A stretch of DNA of 40,779 nucleotides from Acidobacteriota bacterium (GCA_024277255.1 JAJRVQ010000186.1:1-40779), one strand, 5' to 3'; shown: positions 24,847 through 32,922, numbered from the stretch's first letter. Translations and numbers: made by a program. The notes: generated by a model from the letters alone, not told the origin.

Positions 24847-25089
24847 TCAAGGCTCGGGCGCTGGCGCGGAATCCAAGTTCGCACCGCGCGATTCAGAGAG
24901 GGTGCTGGTCGAATCCGCCCCTGGTGAGTTCACTGGCCCCTCAGCCGTAATCTCGATCGCCAGCGGCTCTTCTGGGGCGGCTCTGCGATCTCGATCGCAG
25001 CCCGCGAGGCAGAGGGCGAGGAGCGGCAGCAGGGCCACCGCCCGACACAACGGTCGTCTGTGCTGTAGCTCCATCTGGTGCCGCATCAT
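24847..25089 (-). CDS. Small lipoprotein
   Basis: An 80-aa protein with a basic N-terminus, a hydrophobic stretch (AVALLPLLALCLAGC) and a clear lipobox LAGC, so Cys31 would be lipidated. The mature 50 residues are Pro/Glu/Ser-rich with no fold visible (DRDRRAAPEEP, ending SAPAPEP). ATG 25089 has GAGG about 6 bases upstream and lies 7 bp after the rrf2 stop, so the two are probably cotranscribed. The function is unknown. Confidence 0.65.
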   Translation of the reverse strand: MMRHQMELQHRRPLCRAVALLPLLALCLAGCDRDRRAAPEEPLAIEITAEGPVNSPGADSTSTLSESRGANLDSAPAPEP

Positions 25090-25096
25090 CCCAACC

Positions 25097-25594
25097 TCAG
25101 CTCGGCAGGACGTGGAGCACCGCAGGCTGCCCGCCGTCCGTAGCCAGATCGCTCGGCACCTGGATCTTCTTGTCGAGGATCTCCTGCTGCCGCTCCATCA
25201 GCTGCGCCAGCGTGGTGCCCCCCAGGATGTTGTTGACCGCCTGCTTGACCTTGAGGAAGACCTCCCGGATCACGCAGTGTTCGGGCCCGACTTCGATGTT
25301 GCACGGCAGCGCCAGGATCTGATCGACCGACGTGGTCTGCCCTTCGAGGGTGATCAAGATGTCACGCAGGGTGATCGCATCGGCCGATCGCGCCAGCAGG
25401 TGGCCGCCTTGGGGGCCGCGGTTGGACTGGATCAGATGGTCTTTGGAGAGCAGGGCCAGAATCTGGCGCAGGTAGGGACCGGGGATGGCTTGATGGAGGG
25501 CGATCTCTTTGCTGGTGACGGGGTCGTCCTGGCCGTGGCTGGCGATGTAGAGCATCGCGCGCAAGCCATACTCACCGCGGGTCGAGATCTTCAT
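25097..25594 (-). CDS. Rrf2 family transcription regulator
   Basis: A 165-aa protein. The N-terminal winged helix is typical: MKISTRGEYGLRAMLYIAS, SKEIALHQAIPGPYLRQILALLSKDHLIQSNRGPQGGHLLAR. Family members such as IscR bind an Fe-S cluster through three cysteines near the middle. Here only two are present, Cys98 and Cys107 in LPCNIEVGPEHCVIRE. So either the cluster uses another ligand, or the protein senses something else. Its C-terminus is longer than in IscR (ILDKKIQVPSDLATDGG). AAAGGA precedes ATG 25594. The 67-bp upstream gap is where autoregulation would be expected. Confidence 0.88.
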   Translation of the reverse strand: MKISTRGEYGLRAMLYIASHGQDDPVTSKEIALHQAIPGPYLRQILALLSKDHLIQSNRGPQGGHLLARSADAITLRDILITLEGQTTSVDQILALPCNIEVGPEHCVIREVFLKVKQAVNNILGGTTLAQLMERQQEILDKKIQVPSDLATDGGQPAVLHVLPS

Positions 25595-25661
25595 GAAGGT
25601 TCCTTTGTCGTTGCCGGTAGCTTACCAAACGGTGGGCGCGCCGCTGGCGAGGACCGGCAAA

Positions 25662-26252
25662 TCAACCCTCCTGCAAGCCCTGCCGCAAGCCCAGCAGATA
25701 GAAGGCGCTGACCACCAGGGTGTGGCGGATTTCTCCCTGCGCGATCATCTCCGGGATCTGCTCCAGGGGTGCCTGGTCGAGGATGATCTCTTCTTCGCCG
25801 TCCCCTTCCGGGTCGCCGAGCCGCTCCAGCTCCTCGGCGAGAAAGGTGACGATGCGGTTGGTCTGGAAGGCGGGGTTGGGGTCGAGTTCGCCGAGCTGAG
25901 TCCACTTGGCCGCGCGGTATCCGGTCTCCTCGAGTAATTCGCGCTCAGCGGCGGCGCGGGGCTCCTCGTCAGGTTCGACCATGCCGCCGGGAATCTCCAC
26001 CGTCTCCGCCGCGACGCCGTAGCGCCACTGGCGCACCATGAGCACATCGCCGTTGGGCAGGATCGGAATGACGTTGATCCAGTCCGGAGCGTCCACCAGA
26101 ATGGCAACGCGCCGATTGCCTCCCCGGCTCATGGCGGCGGCAGCCTCGCCGCCGGCGGGTGGTGGCTCGGCCTCCAGCTGTTGGCGTTTGATGGCGAAGA
26201 TCGGGTGGTCGAACAGCGTCTCTTCGTCCTTTGGATACCAGGCTCTGATCAT
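25662..26252 (-). CDS. Nudix hydrolase, ADP-ribose pyrophosphatase-like
   Basis: A 196-aa protein from ATG 26252. The Nudix box GMVEPDEEPRAAAERELLEE, then TGY, fits G-x5-E-x7-R-E-U-x-E-E-x-G-U exactly. Before it, VLMVRQWRYGVAAETVEIPGG is typical of ADP-sugar pyrophosphatases, and PNPAFQTNRIVTFLAEEL follows. It would cleave a nucleoside-diphosphate-linked compound such as ADP-ribose with magnesium; the exact substrate is not readable. An in-frame extension to 26309 is possible but would add an unrelated Pro-rich tail. Confidence 0.87.
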   Translation of the reverse strand: MIRAWYPKDEETLFDHPIFAIKRQQLEAEPPPAGGEAAAAMSRGGNRRVAILVDAPDWINVIPILPNGDVLMVRQWRYGVAAETVEIPGGMVEPDEEPRAAAERELLEETGYRAAKWTQLGELDPNPAFQTNRIVTFLAEELERLGDPEGDGEEEIILDQAPLEQIPEMIAQGEIRHTLVVSAFYLLGLRQGLQEG

Positions 26253-26326
26253 GGCGCGAGGATAGCGCAGCGGCGGCGACCCCGCTGAGTGGCCCCACAG
26301 AGGCGCCAAGCTGGTAACGTTGCGCC

Positions 26327-26560
26327 ATGCTTCAGTCCCCCACGCTTCGCGCCGCGCTCGCCTTCGCCTGTCTGTCCGCCTGGTTGGTGCTGTTGTTTTC
26401 CGGCGTCACCTTGGGCCGGGCGATTTACCTGCTGCCGGTCGCCGCCGTGGTGCTGTTCCCGTGGCGCTGGCTGCGCAAGCCCGAAGTCGGTCCTTTGGCT
26501 GATCCCTTGGGCGATTCCCTGGGCGACCCGCTGGCCGACGATGTCGGTGAGCACGAGTGA
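26327..26560 (+). CDS. Small membrane protein with PLxD repeats
   Basis: A 77-aa protein with two hydrophobic segments (LAFACLSAWLVLLFSGVTL and AIYLLPVAAVVLFPWRWL), then an acidic tail with the repeat PLADPLGDSLGDPLADD. It is divergent from the Nudix gene. Its TGA overlaps the GTG start of the next gene (GTGA), so the two are coupled. Not recognised. Confidence 0.6.
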   Translation: MLQSPTLRAALAFACLSAWLVLLFSGVTLGRAIYLLPVAAVVLFPWRWLRKPEVGPLADPLGDSLGDPLADDVGEHE

Positions 26561-26796
26561 GGAGCGCACTGCGCATCCTTGGCGGCACCTTATTCGTCAT
26601 CGGTGCCGTCATGCTCCTCTTCCCGCACCTGCCGGTGCAGTTCGGGTGGACCTATGAGTACAAGCGGGAGAACCTCGGCGGCCCGCTGGGCATCATGGCC
26701 AAGTACCGTCGCTATGTGGCCTTCCCGCTGTGGGCCGGAGTTCTAGTCGCCGGCGCCGGGCTGGGGCTGGCGCTGATTCCGCGCCGGCGGGACTGA
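26557..26796 (+). CDS. Small two-helix membrane protein
   Basis: A 79-aa protein starting with GTG inside the end of the previous gene. The helices are ILGGTLFVIGAVMLLFPHL and FPLWAGVLVAGAGLGLALIP. The loop QFGWTYEYKRENLGGPLG carries several aromatic and charged residues. It ends in RRRD. The tight coupling suggests that it forms a complex with its 77-aa partner. Not recognised. Confidence 0.6.
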   Translation: MRSALRILGGTLFVIGAVMLLFPHLPVQFGWTYEYKRENLGGPLGIMAKYRRYVAFPLWAGVLVAGAGLGLALIPRRRD

Positions 26797-26811
26797 GAGG
26801 CGTCAGCCTCT
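26796..26811. terminator. Hairpin between convergent small membrane genes
   Basis: AGAGGC, loop GTCA, GCCTCT: a 6-bp stem spanning the 6-bp gap between two convergent stop codons. It resembles a bidirectional terminator, but the stem is short and has no U-tract. Confidence 0.3.
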
Positions 26812-27015
26812 ACGCTTGCGAGTCCACAACCGCCACAGCCTTTCCGCAGTCTGGATCGCCATGTAGGTGAGAACGGTGATCGACAGGCCGCCCAGAATGG
26901 CGATGCGGGGGAAGTAGTTGCGCGTCTGGACGAGGAAGAAACCGCTGCCCACCCCGGCTAGCAGAGCGATGATCGTGCGCCAGGCGAATCGTTGATCGAA
27001 ACCGCGATCACTCAC
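26803..27015 (-). CDS. Small two-helix membrane protein downstream of the FAH gene
   Basis: A 70-aa protein. The GTG at 27015 overlaps the FAH stop by 4 bases (GTGA), which fixes the start well; a longer in-frame extension would run inside the FAH gene. The helices are RTIIALLAGVGSGFFLVQ and IAILGGLSITVLTYMAIQ, and the end is basic (RLWTRKRRG). As the last gene of the B12 transcription unit it may be co-regulated. The function is unknown. Confidence 0.6.
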   Translation of the reverse strand: MSDRGFDQRFAWRTIIALLAGVGSGFFLVQTRNYFPRIAILGGLSITVLTYMAIQTAERLWRLWTRKRRG

Positions 27016-27785
27016 TCGGCGCTCCGCGATTCGACCCGGTTGCTCAGCGTGCCCACCCCGGAGACTTCCACCTCGATCCGGTCGCCCGGCTCCAGCGCCC
27101 CGACCCCGGCCGGCGTGCCGGTGAGGACTAGGTCGCCGGGTTCCAAGGTCATCATCCGCGAGACGTAGACCACGAGGTCGACGATCCCCCACTGCATCCG
27201 CGCCGTGTGGCCGCGCTGGCGCTCGCTGTCGTTGACCCGGGTCACCACTTCGAGATCGTCGAGGTCGGCGTCGACGCGCACCGCCGGACCGATCGGGCAG
27301 AAGGTGTCGAAGGACTTGCCGCGGGCGAAGGTCGCGTCCGAGCGTTGCAGGTCACGGGCGGTGACATCGCAGGCGCAGGTGACGCCGAGGATGGCGCGGC
27401 GCGCCTGCTCGGCGTCGCCGCGGCTGAGCCGCTGGCGCATCACCACGGCGATCTCTCCCTCGAACTCCACCCGCTGGCTTTCCGGCGGTAGCAGGATGGT
27501 GGCGTTGGGGCCGATCACCGAGGTGGGAGCCTTCAAGAAGATCAACGGCTCGGCCGGCATTGGGTTGCCCAGCTCTTCGGCGTGCGCCCGGTAGTTGCGG
27601 CCGATGCCGACGATCTTGCGCGGGAAGATCGGCGGTAACAGCCCTTCCTTCTTCAAGTCCACCGTCCGGCCGAACTCCCAGCCGCCGGGCAGGGTCTCAT
27701 AGGGGTCCGAATAGAGCAGGCGAAGCTCTCCGGCTTCATCGGGCGCGGCGTAAAAGCCCTCGTGACCGGTGCGATAGAAGTGCAT
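27012..27785 (-). CDS. Fumarylacetoacetate hydrolase family enzyme
   Basis: A 257-aa protein from ATG 27785. It has KIVGIGRNYRAHAEELG (57-73), then PLIFLKAPTSVIGP, the acidic metal site VEFEGEIAVVM with Glu107, Glu109 and Glu111, and GVTCACDVTARDLQ with Asp140. GKSFDTFCPIGP and VLTGTPAGVG complete the fold. Family members hydrolyse, hydrate or decarboxylate beta-diketo or 2-oxo acids in aromatic breakdown, and also include oxaloacetate decarboxylases; the substrate cannot be chosen here. It lies 29 bp after btuC on the same strand and probably shares the riboswitch-controlled transcript, although a link to B12 is not obvious. Confidence 0.9.
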   Translation of the reverse strand: MHFYRTGHEGFYAAPDEAGELRLLYSDPYETLPGGWEFGRTVDLKKEGLLPPIFPRKIVGIGRNYRAHAEELGNPMPAEPLIFLKAPTSVIGPNATILLPPESQRVEFEGEIAVVMRQRLSRGDAEQARRAILGVTCACDVTARDLQRSDATFARGKSFDTFCPIGPAVRVDADLDDLEVVTRVNDSERQRGHTARMQWGIVDLVVYVSRMMTLEPGDLVLTGTPAGVGALEPGDRIEVEVSGVGTLSNRVESRSAE

Positions 27786-27814
27786 GGCGTGGATTCTATC
27801 CACTTCCACCAAAC

Positions 27815-28780
27815 TCACCGCCGGGTGAGTAGCAGCCAAAGAAAGAACGGGCCGCCGAGCAGGGCGGTGAGGACGCCGACGGGGATCTCGACGGGAGCCA
27901 TCACGGTACGGGCGGCGAGGTCGCACAGGGCGAGGAAGGCGCCGCCTCCGAGCAGGCAGGCGGGGACCAGCGCCAGGTGGCTGTGGCTCACCGTGCGGCG
28001 CAGGATGTGGGGCACGATCAGCCCGACGAAGCCGATCGGTCCAGCCACCGCCACCAGCGAGCCGATGGCCAGCGAGGTGCCGCCGAGGATCCACCAGCGC
28101 AGGCGGCTCAAGTCGACGCCGCGGCTGGCCGCTAGTTCCTCGCCGGTGAGCAACAGATCGAGTTCGCGGCGCAAGAAGAACAAGAGGCAGGCAGCGCCCA
28201 GAGCCCAAGGCAGGAGCCAGGCAACCTCTTTGTAACCGACCACCGAGAGGCCGCCCATCATCCAGCGCACCATGCGAAAAGTCTTCGTCGGATCGGCGAA
28301 GTACTGCAGAAAGAGGATCAGCGCCGAGGAAGAGAGCGAGATGGAGATGCCGGCCAGCAGCAGGGTAGAGGTATCCATCCCCTGGCGGCGCATCGCCAGG
28401 CCGAGGACCAGCGAGCCGGCAGCCAGCGCGCCGAGAAAGCTGGCCACGGCGAGGCCGAGGAGGGTATCGGCGAGGCCGACTTGAATGGCGATCACCGCGC
28501 CGAGCGCCGCACCGCTGGCAACCCCCAGGGTGTAGGGCTCGGCCAATGGATTCCTGAACAGGGTCTGGAAGCCCAACCCGCTGACCGCCAGGAGGCCGCC
28601 AGCGGCGAGAGCGAGCAAGACTCTGGGCAGGCGGATGCGCCACAGAATGGTCACTGCGGTGGGCTCGCCGGCGAGCGCGTCGGCCAGGCTGACCGCATGG
28701 CTGCCGAGTAGCGGTGCTACACCCAAGACGGCCAACCAGAGCAAGGCGAGCAGGAGTAGTTTGCGACCGGCCGGTTTCAT
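27815..28780 (-). CDS. btuC: Vitamin B12 ABC transporter permease (FecCD family)
   Basis: A 321-aa inner-membrane permease with about ten helices. Family motifs are WRIRLPRVLLALAAGGLLAVSG, FQTLFRNPLAEPYTLGVASG, and near the end GPIGFVGLIVPHILRR. FecCD permeases move B12, haem or siderophores. The riboswitch and BtuB partner point to cobalamin. The start overlaps the btuD stop by 4 bases (ATGA). Confidence 0.92.
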   Translation of the reverse strand: MKPAGRKLLLLALLWLAVLGVAPLLGSHAVSLADALAGEPTAVTILWRIRLPRVLLALAAGGLLAVSGLGFQTLFRNPLAEPYTLGVASGAALGAVIAIQVGLADTLLGLAVASFLGALAAGSLVLGLAMRRQGMDTSTLLLAGISISLSSSALILFLQYFADPTKTFRMVRWMMGGLSVVGYKEVAWLLPWALGAACLLFFLRRELDLLLTGEELAASRGVDLSRLRWWILGGTSLAIGSLVAVAGPIGFVGLIVPHILRRTVSHSHLALVPACLLGGGAFLALCDLAARTVMAPVEIPVGVLTALLGGPFFLWLLLTRR

Positions 28781-29592
28781 TCGTCGCCACCGTGGCCGTC
28801 AATCTGTAGTAGATGGAGGGGCCGCTCGCCGCCGCGCAAGAGTTCAAAGGGTGCGGCGAAGAGCCGGTCGAGGTGGCTGGGTGACAGCAGCTCCGCGGGC
28901 GGGCCGCAGGCGATCGCCTGGCCTTCATGCAGGGCGAGAACACGGTCGGCCAGCCGCGAGGCGAAGTTGAGGTCATGGGTGGCGACCACCACTGCCTGCT
29001 CGCCGCCGGCGTGGAGCTTGCGCAGTAGGCGGGCGATGTCGCGTTGATGGCGTGGGTCGAGATGGGTGGTCGGCTCGTCGAGAACCAACAACCGGGGCTC
29101 TTGGGCCAGCGCGGCGGCGATGTAGACCGCCTGTCGCTCACCCCCCGACAGCTCGTCCAACGGTCGGTCGGCCAGAGATTCGATCTCGACTCGGGACAGT
29201 GCCCGGTGCACCGCCCGCCAATCCCGCGCCGCCGGGGCGATGCGTCGGGCGCTGAGGTGTGGATAGCGGCCGGAGAGCACCACCTCCTCCACGGTGAGCG
29301 GTACCCGCGCCGGACGGACTTGCGGCACGTAGGCGATGCGCCGGGCCAGCTGGCGCCGCGAGAGCTGGCCGTAGGGCCCGCCCCGCCAGGCGAGGTCACC
29401 GCCGGAGGGTGCCAGCAGACCGGTCAGCAGGCGCAGCAGAGTGGTCTTACCCGCGCCGTTGGGACCGATGACCATCAAGCACTCCTCGGCGCCGACCTCG
29501 ATGTCGAGCGGACCGAGGATGGTGCGGCCTCCGGCTCGCCACTCGATCGCCCGGGCGGTGATCAGGGGCGGTGAGCTGTCCACGTTGCTCAT
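28777..29592 (-). CDS. btuD: Vitamin B12 ABC transporter ATPase
   Basis: A 271-aa cytoplasmic ATPase. It has Walker A GPNGAGKTT, the Q-loop in IAYVPQ, the signature LSGGERQ, Walker B LLVLDEPTTHLD and the switch histidine in ATHD. It powers import through the permease encoded next. The ATG overlaps the btuF stop by 4 bases, and its own stop overlaps btuC in the same way. Confidence 0.93.
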   Translation of the reverse strand: MSNVDSSPPLITARAIEWRAGGRTILGPLDIEVGAEECLMVIGPNGAGKTTLLRLLTGLLAPSGGDLAWRGGPYGQLSRRQLARRIAYVPQVRPARVPLTVEEVVLSGRYPHLSARRIAPAARDWRAVHRALSRVEIESLADRPLDELSGGERQAVYIAAALAQEPRLLVLDEPTTHLDPRHQRDIARLLRKLHAGGEQAVVVATHDLNFASRLADRVLALHEGQAIACGPPAELLSPSHLDRLFAAPFELLRGGERPLHLLQIDGHGGDE

Positions 29593-30527
29593 GGTTCCTC
29601 GCTGTGTTCCTCGGTGAACTCCTCGGTGAGCGCCGCGGCCAGCTCGGAATAGAGCTGGGCCAGCCGTGGGCCGGGAATCATCGTGTGGCTGCCGGCGATG
29701 ATCTCGATGCGGCCGTCGCGCACCGCCGGCAACTCGGCGAATTCACTCCAATCGCGACGAAGGGCGGCGGCGATCTCCGCCGTGGGTTCGACCGTGCGCA
29801 GCTCGATGATCACCTCCGGTTTGCGCGCCAGGATCACCTCCAGGCCGACGGTGGGATAGGGAGCCGCCGAGTCCGCCAGAACGTTGACCGCGCCGAGGCG
29901 GGTGAGCAGTTCGTGCGGGAAACTCCCCGGACCGGCGGTGAAGATCTCGCGCGGCGGCCCGGCCGGCCGGGCGATCGAGAGCAGCACTCGGGGTGCGGTG
30001 CTCGACAGCGAGGGGCGGGGTGCTAGTTGCTGCCGCCACTGGGCGAGGAAGCGCTCGCCGGCGTCGCCGACCCCGCAGCGCTGTGCGATGGCGCCGATCG
30101 CTGCTTCGACATCGTCCAGATTGTCGCTGTCGACATGCAGCACCTCCACCCCCAGAGCTGCCACCTTGGTGGCGAGAGTGCCCTCGCTGGGCAGGGCGAT
30201 CAGGAGGTCAGGATCCAGTTTGACGATCGCTTCGAGATCGGCGTCGACCAGACCGCCCAGCTTGGGCAGCTGGAGCGCCTCCGGCGGCCAGGAAGTGAAG
30301 TTGCCCACGCCTACCACCCGATCGCCGAGGCCGAGGGCGAAGAGGATCTCGACATTACCCGGTGCCAGCGCGACGATGCGCTGTGGACTAGAAGGCGTAC
30401 CGGCTGATGGCGTCGCGGACGGCTCGCTCGGGCCGCAAGCGGCCAGGCTGAGCGACACCAGCCCAGCCATCAGCAAGCCATGAGCCGCCGCTAGCCACCC
30501 GCCCAGGCGCAGGCGCCACAGCCTCAA
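29589..30527 (-). CDS. btuF: Vitamin B12 substrate-binding lipoprotein
   Basis: A 312-aa protein. I chose TTG 30527, which overlaps the btuB stop (TTGA), because it gives a basic N-terminus (MRLWRLRLGG) before the hydrophobic segment and lipobox LAAC (Cys31). ATG 30470 would leave almost no n-region. The mature part is a class III binding protein: QRIVALAPGNVEILFALGLGDRVVGV, KLGGLVDADLEAIVKLDPDLLI, and PAGPPREIFTAGPGSF. It would capture cobalamin after BtuB brings it into the periplasm and hand it to BtuCD. Confidence 0.9.
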   Translation of the reverse strand: MRLWRLRLGGWLAAAHGLLMAGLVSLSLAACGPSEPSATPSAGTPSSPQRIVALAPGNVEILFALGLGDRVVGVGNFTSWPPEALQLPKLGGLVDADLEAIVKLDPDLLIALPSEGTLATKVAALGVEVLHVDSDNLDDVEAAIGAIAQRCGVGDAGERFLAQWRQQLAPRPSLSSTAPRVLLSIARPAGPPREIFTAGPGSFPHELLTRLGAVNVLADSAAPYPTVGLEVILARKPEVIIELRTVEPTAEIAAALRRDWSEFAELPAVRDGRIEIIAGSHTMIPGPRLAQLYSELAAALTEEFTEEHSEEP

Positions 30528-32413
30528 AAGGCCACCGCGACGCCAGCGATCAGAGTCCGCCCCTGTGCCGGAAAGCCCAGGGCTTCGGCGTACTCCTCGT
30601 CGGCGAGGTTCTCGACCCTGGCGTAGGGTGCGAACCGCCGGCTCGCCTGCCACTGCGCCGCCAGGTCGAAGCGCAGGTAGCTGGGGTTTTCGGCGCGGCT
30701 GAAAGTCACCGGGTCGACATCGGGCCGATCATCGACGAAGCGGCCGGTGAGGGTGACCCTCCAGTCGCGGTGGGGAGTGAGCGAGACGACCAGGTTGGCG
30801 CTCCACTGCGGCCGGCGCAAGAGCGCCAGCCCGCTGTCGCGATCCTCGGCGTCGAGGTAGGTGATGTTGGCGCGCAGGTCGAGACGTTGGCCATCGACCC
30901 CGAGGCTCGCTTCCACCCCGCGGCTGCGCGACCTGCCGACGTTGACGTTAGTGAAGGTGACGAAATCGAAGTCGATCAGATCTTGCTGGCGATTCTGGAA
31001 GCCGACCAGGCTGAGCTGCCAGTCGCCGCCGGGAGCTTCGGTCCAGCGCCACTGCGTTCCCAGCTCGAAAGACTCGGCACGCTCCGGCTGGAGGTTCGGG
31101 TTGCCGCTGAAGGGGAAGAAGAGTTCGCCCAGCGTCGGCGGGCGGAAGGCTTCGCCGTAGTTAGCCCACAGCCGCCAGCCGTCGCCGAGGCGCAGGCCGA
31201 TGCCGGCCCGCAGGCTGGTTTCGGCGCCGAAGGCGTCGTTGTCATCGCGCCGCGCGCCGAGATCGAGGGTCAGCGGTCCGACGTTGAACGAGAGTTCGGA
31301 AAAGAGGGCCCAGGTGCGCTGGTCCGCCTCCTCCAAATTGGTGCCGAAGGTCGAGGAGTCACTCACTTCGAGCCGTTCGATCTCACCGCCGAAGGCGAGA
31401 CCCAGCTGTGCGTTGGGCTGCCAGGCCGCCTGGGTGCGAAGCCGCCGCGCTTGCGAGTCGGTATCCGAACGGGTGAAGCCGAAGGGATCTTGAGGATCAC
31501 GAAAAGCACTGGCGAAATCGACCTGCGAGAGCTGGCTGTCGATCTTCCACCGGCCCTTCTCAATGCGCACCGGGATGACGATTTGACGTTCGCTCCAGTC
31601 GATCATTCGTTCCAGCGAGGGTTGGCCGCCGGAGAGGGGAATGCCGCTGGTCGAATCGTTGGCGCGGGCGAGGAGGCCCACTTCGACGCCGGCGCTCGGT
31701 GTCCAGGCGAGATGGGCGACCAGCTCGTCCGAGTCGAAGAAACCGTTGGCCAGCTCGCTGTTACCACGGCGAGAGTGGCCGGTGACATCGAGACGCCAAT
31801 CGCCGAAAGAGTGGCCGGCGGCGAGGCCGGCACGGGCGTAGCCGTCACCGCCCCCCTCCAGCCGCAGCTGGCCGCCGTCGTGGTCGCCGGTAAAGACCTG
31901 CACCACTCCGCCGACCGCGTTGCCGCCGTACAGGGAGGAGAACGGTCCGCGCACCACCTCGACCCGCTCGACGCCGTCCGCCGGCAGGAAGGCCCAGTTG
32001 ATCGCCCCGAAGTAAGGGTCGTTCAACTCGACACCGTTCCACAGTAGGAGCACCTGGTCCGACTCAGCGCCGCGCACGAAGGTGGAGGTCACCTGGCCGG
32101 GTGGGCCGGAGACGACCACCGCGACGCCGGGGACGGTGGCGATGAGGTCGCCGACCGAGACCGCCTGCCGGGCGAGAATTTCGGCGGAATCGATCACCGT
32201 CGCCGAGGCGGGAAGCTCTCCGGCTTGGCTCGCCAAGGCGGAGGCGGTGACCACGATGGATTCCTCGTAGTCGGCGGATGGGTTGCCGGCCGATGTGGCG
32301 TCGGCGGCTGGCTTGGAGTCGGGGTGCGAATCGGGGTCCTGGGCAAAGACCGGTGCGACGCCCCCGAGGGCACCGGTCAAGACGAAAGCGGCCAAGAAGT
32401 AGGCCTGGCGCAT
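30524..32413 (-). CDS. btuB: TonB-dependent outer-membrane cobalamin receptor
   Basis: A 629-aa protein. The signal peptide ends at VFAQ (about residue 24). The TonB-box-like EESIVVTAS is near residue 50. The plug domain contains VGDLIATVPGVAVVVSG, GAESDQVLLLWNGVELNDP and VERVEVVRGPFSSLYGGNAVGGVV. The barrel has YGEAFRPPTLGELFFP and NPNLQPERAESFELG, and it ends in phenylalanine as outer-membrane barrels do. It is the size of E. coli BtuB. The cobalamin riboswitch upstream and the btuFDC genes downstream support the B12 assignment. Translation starts at ATG 32413 with AGGAG 8 bases before, within a sequestering hairpin. Confidence 0.93.
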   Translation of the reverse strand: MRQAYFLAAFVLTGALGGVAPVFAQDPDSHPDSKPAADATSAGNPSADYEESIVVTASALASQAGELPASATVIDSAEILARQAVSVGDLIATVPGVAVVVSGPPGQVTSTFVRGAESDQVLLLWNGVELNDPYFGAINWAFLPADGVERVEVVRGPFSSLYGGNAVGGVVQVFTGDHDGGQLRLEGGGDGYARAGLAAGHSFGDWRLDVTGHSRRGNSELANGFFDSDELVAHLAWTPSAGVEVGLLARANDSTSGIPLSGGQPSLERMIDWSERQIVIPVRIEKGRWKIDSQLSQVDFASAFRDPQDPFGFTRSDTDSQARRLRTQAAWQPNAQLGLAFGGEIERLEVSDSSTFGTNLEEADQRTWALFSELSFNVGPLTLDLGARRDDNDAFGAETSLRAGIGLRLGDGWRLWANYGEAFRPPTLGELFFPFSGNPNLQPERAESFELGTQWRWTEAPGGDWQLSLVGFQNRQQDLIDFDFVTFTNVNVGRSRSRGVEASLGVDGQRLDLRANITYLDAEDRDSGLALLRRPQWSANLVVSLTPHRDWRVTLTGRFVDDRPDVDPVTFSRAENPSYLRFDLAAQWQASRRFAPYARVENLADEEYAEALGFPAQGRTLIAGVAVAF

Positions 32414-32417
32414 GGAT

Positions 32418-32475
32418 GCGCTCCTTTCCGGAAGTTTCGGCCTCTCGCTGAGAGATGGGGAAACCGAAGGAGCGC
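32418..32475 (-). promoter_or_regulatory. Hairpin that can mask the btuB ribosome-binding site
   Basis: On the minus strand GCGCTCCTT (32475-32467) is perfectly complementary to AAGGAGCGC (32426-32418), which holds the btuB Shine-Dalgarno sequence. Between them GTTTC can pair with GAAAC, and CTCTC-AGC-GAGAG forms an inner stem, giving a long interrupted hairpin. This looks like the expression platform of a translational riboswitch. Confidence 0.65.
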
Positions 32476-32568
32476 GCCAAGAGCGCGGAAACCAGTCGGC
32501 TGCACCCCGCAGCGTCGATCCAGCTGCGCCATTGAAGCGTGGCTGGCGGATCGATAGAGGTCATAGAC

Positions 32569-32782
32569 GTGCCGAGGCAGGTTTCCTGGCTTCCGGGTCT
32601 ACCTACTTCCGGGCCTTCCCACAGGGGCGACCAGCGAGCCGTCGTTGAAGACGGCGGTCAGTGATCTCTCCCGTGCAGTGGCTGTTCCGGTTTCGTCGCC
32701 GGTCACAGTGGCGGGGGCCGCGCCGGTATTTCACCGGCTTCCCTTCGAGGCACAAGCCCCTCCTCAAGAGGTGGCTGGCACC
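32569..32782 (-). ncRNA. Cobalamin riboswitch
   Basis: On the minus strand the conserved core reads GAAGGGAAGCCGGTG, AAATACCGGCGCGG, then CCCCCGCCACTGTGA, with the 3' B12 box GGAAGCCAGGAAACCTGCC at 32594-32576. Possible closing strands GTGCC (near 32781) and GGCAC (near 32569) pair as P1. It lies 155 bp upstream of btuB and would switch off the B12 import operon when adenosylcobalamin or a related form binds. Confidence 0.93.
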
Positions 32783-32810
32783 GTGTCACCGCGGCATCGG
32801 TTCAAAGAGC

Positions 32811-32833
32811 AACCCCGGCGACGAGCCGGGGTT
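32811..32833 (-). terminator. Hairpin terminator after the 170-aa secreted protein gene
   Basis: AACCCCGGC, a 5-base loop, then GCCGGGGTT: a perfect 9-bp stem. On the minus strand it is preceded by A residues and followed by GCTCTTTG. It lies 90 bp past the stop of the gene at 32923 and just before the riboswitch, so it insulates the B12 operon. Confidence 0.55.
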
Positions 32834-32922
32834 TGGGTCTGGAAACGGAGTCTACCGAATTGGGTCCACCCAGGTGCCAGGCGAAACATCCGCGCGGCGT
32901 TGGCCGGTGGATCGCGGTGCGG

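Noticed and set aside
27786..29399. Continuous minus-strand frame upstream of the FAH gene suggesting a fusion
   Set aside because: The upstream part is a shadow frame of btuC and btuD with no domain signs. The FAH domain starts at ATG 27785.
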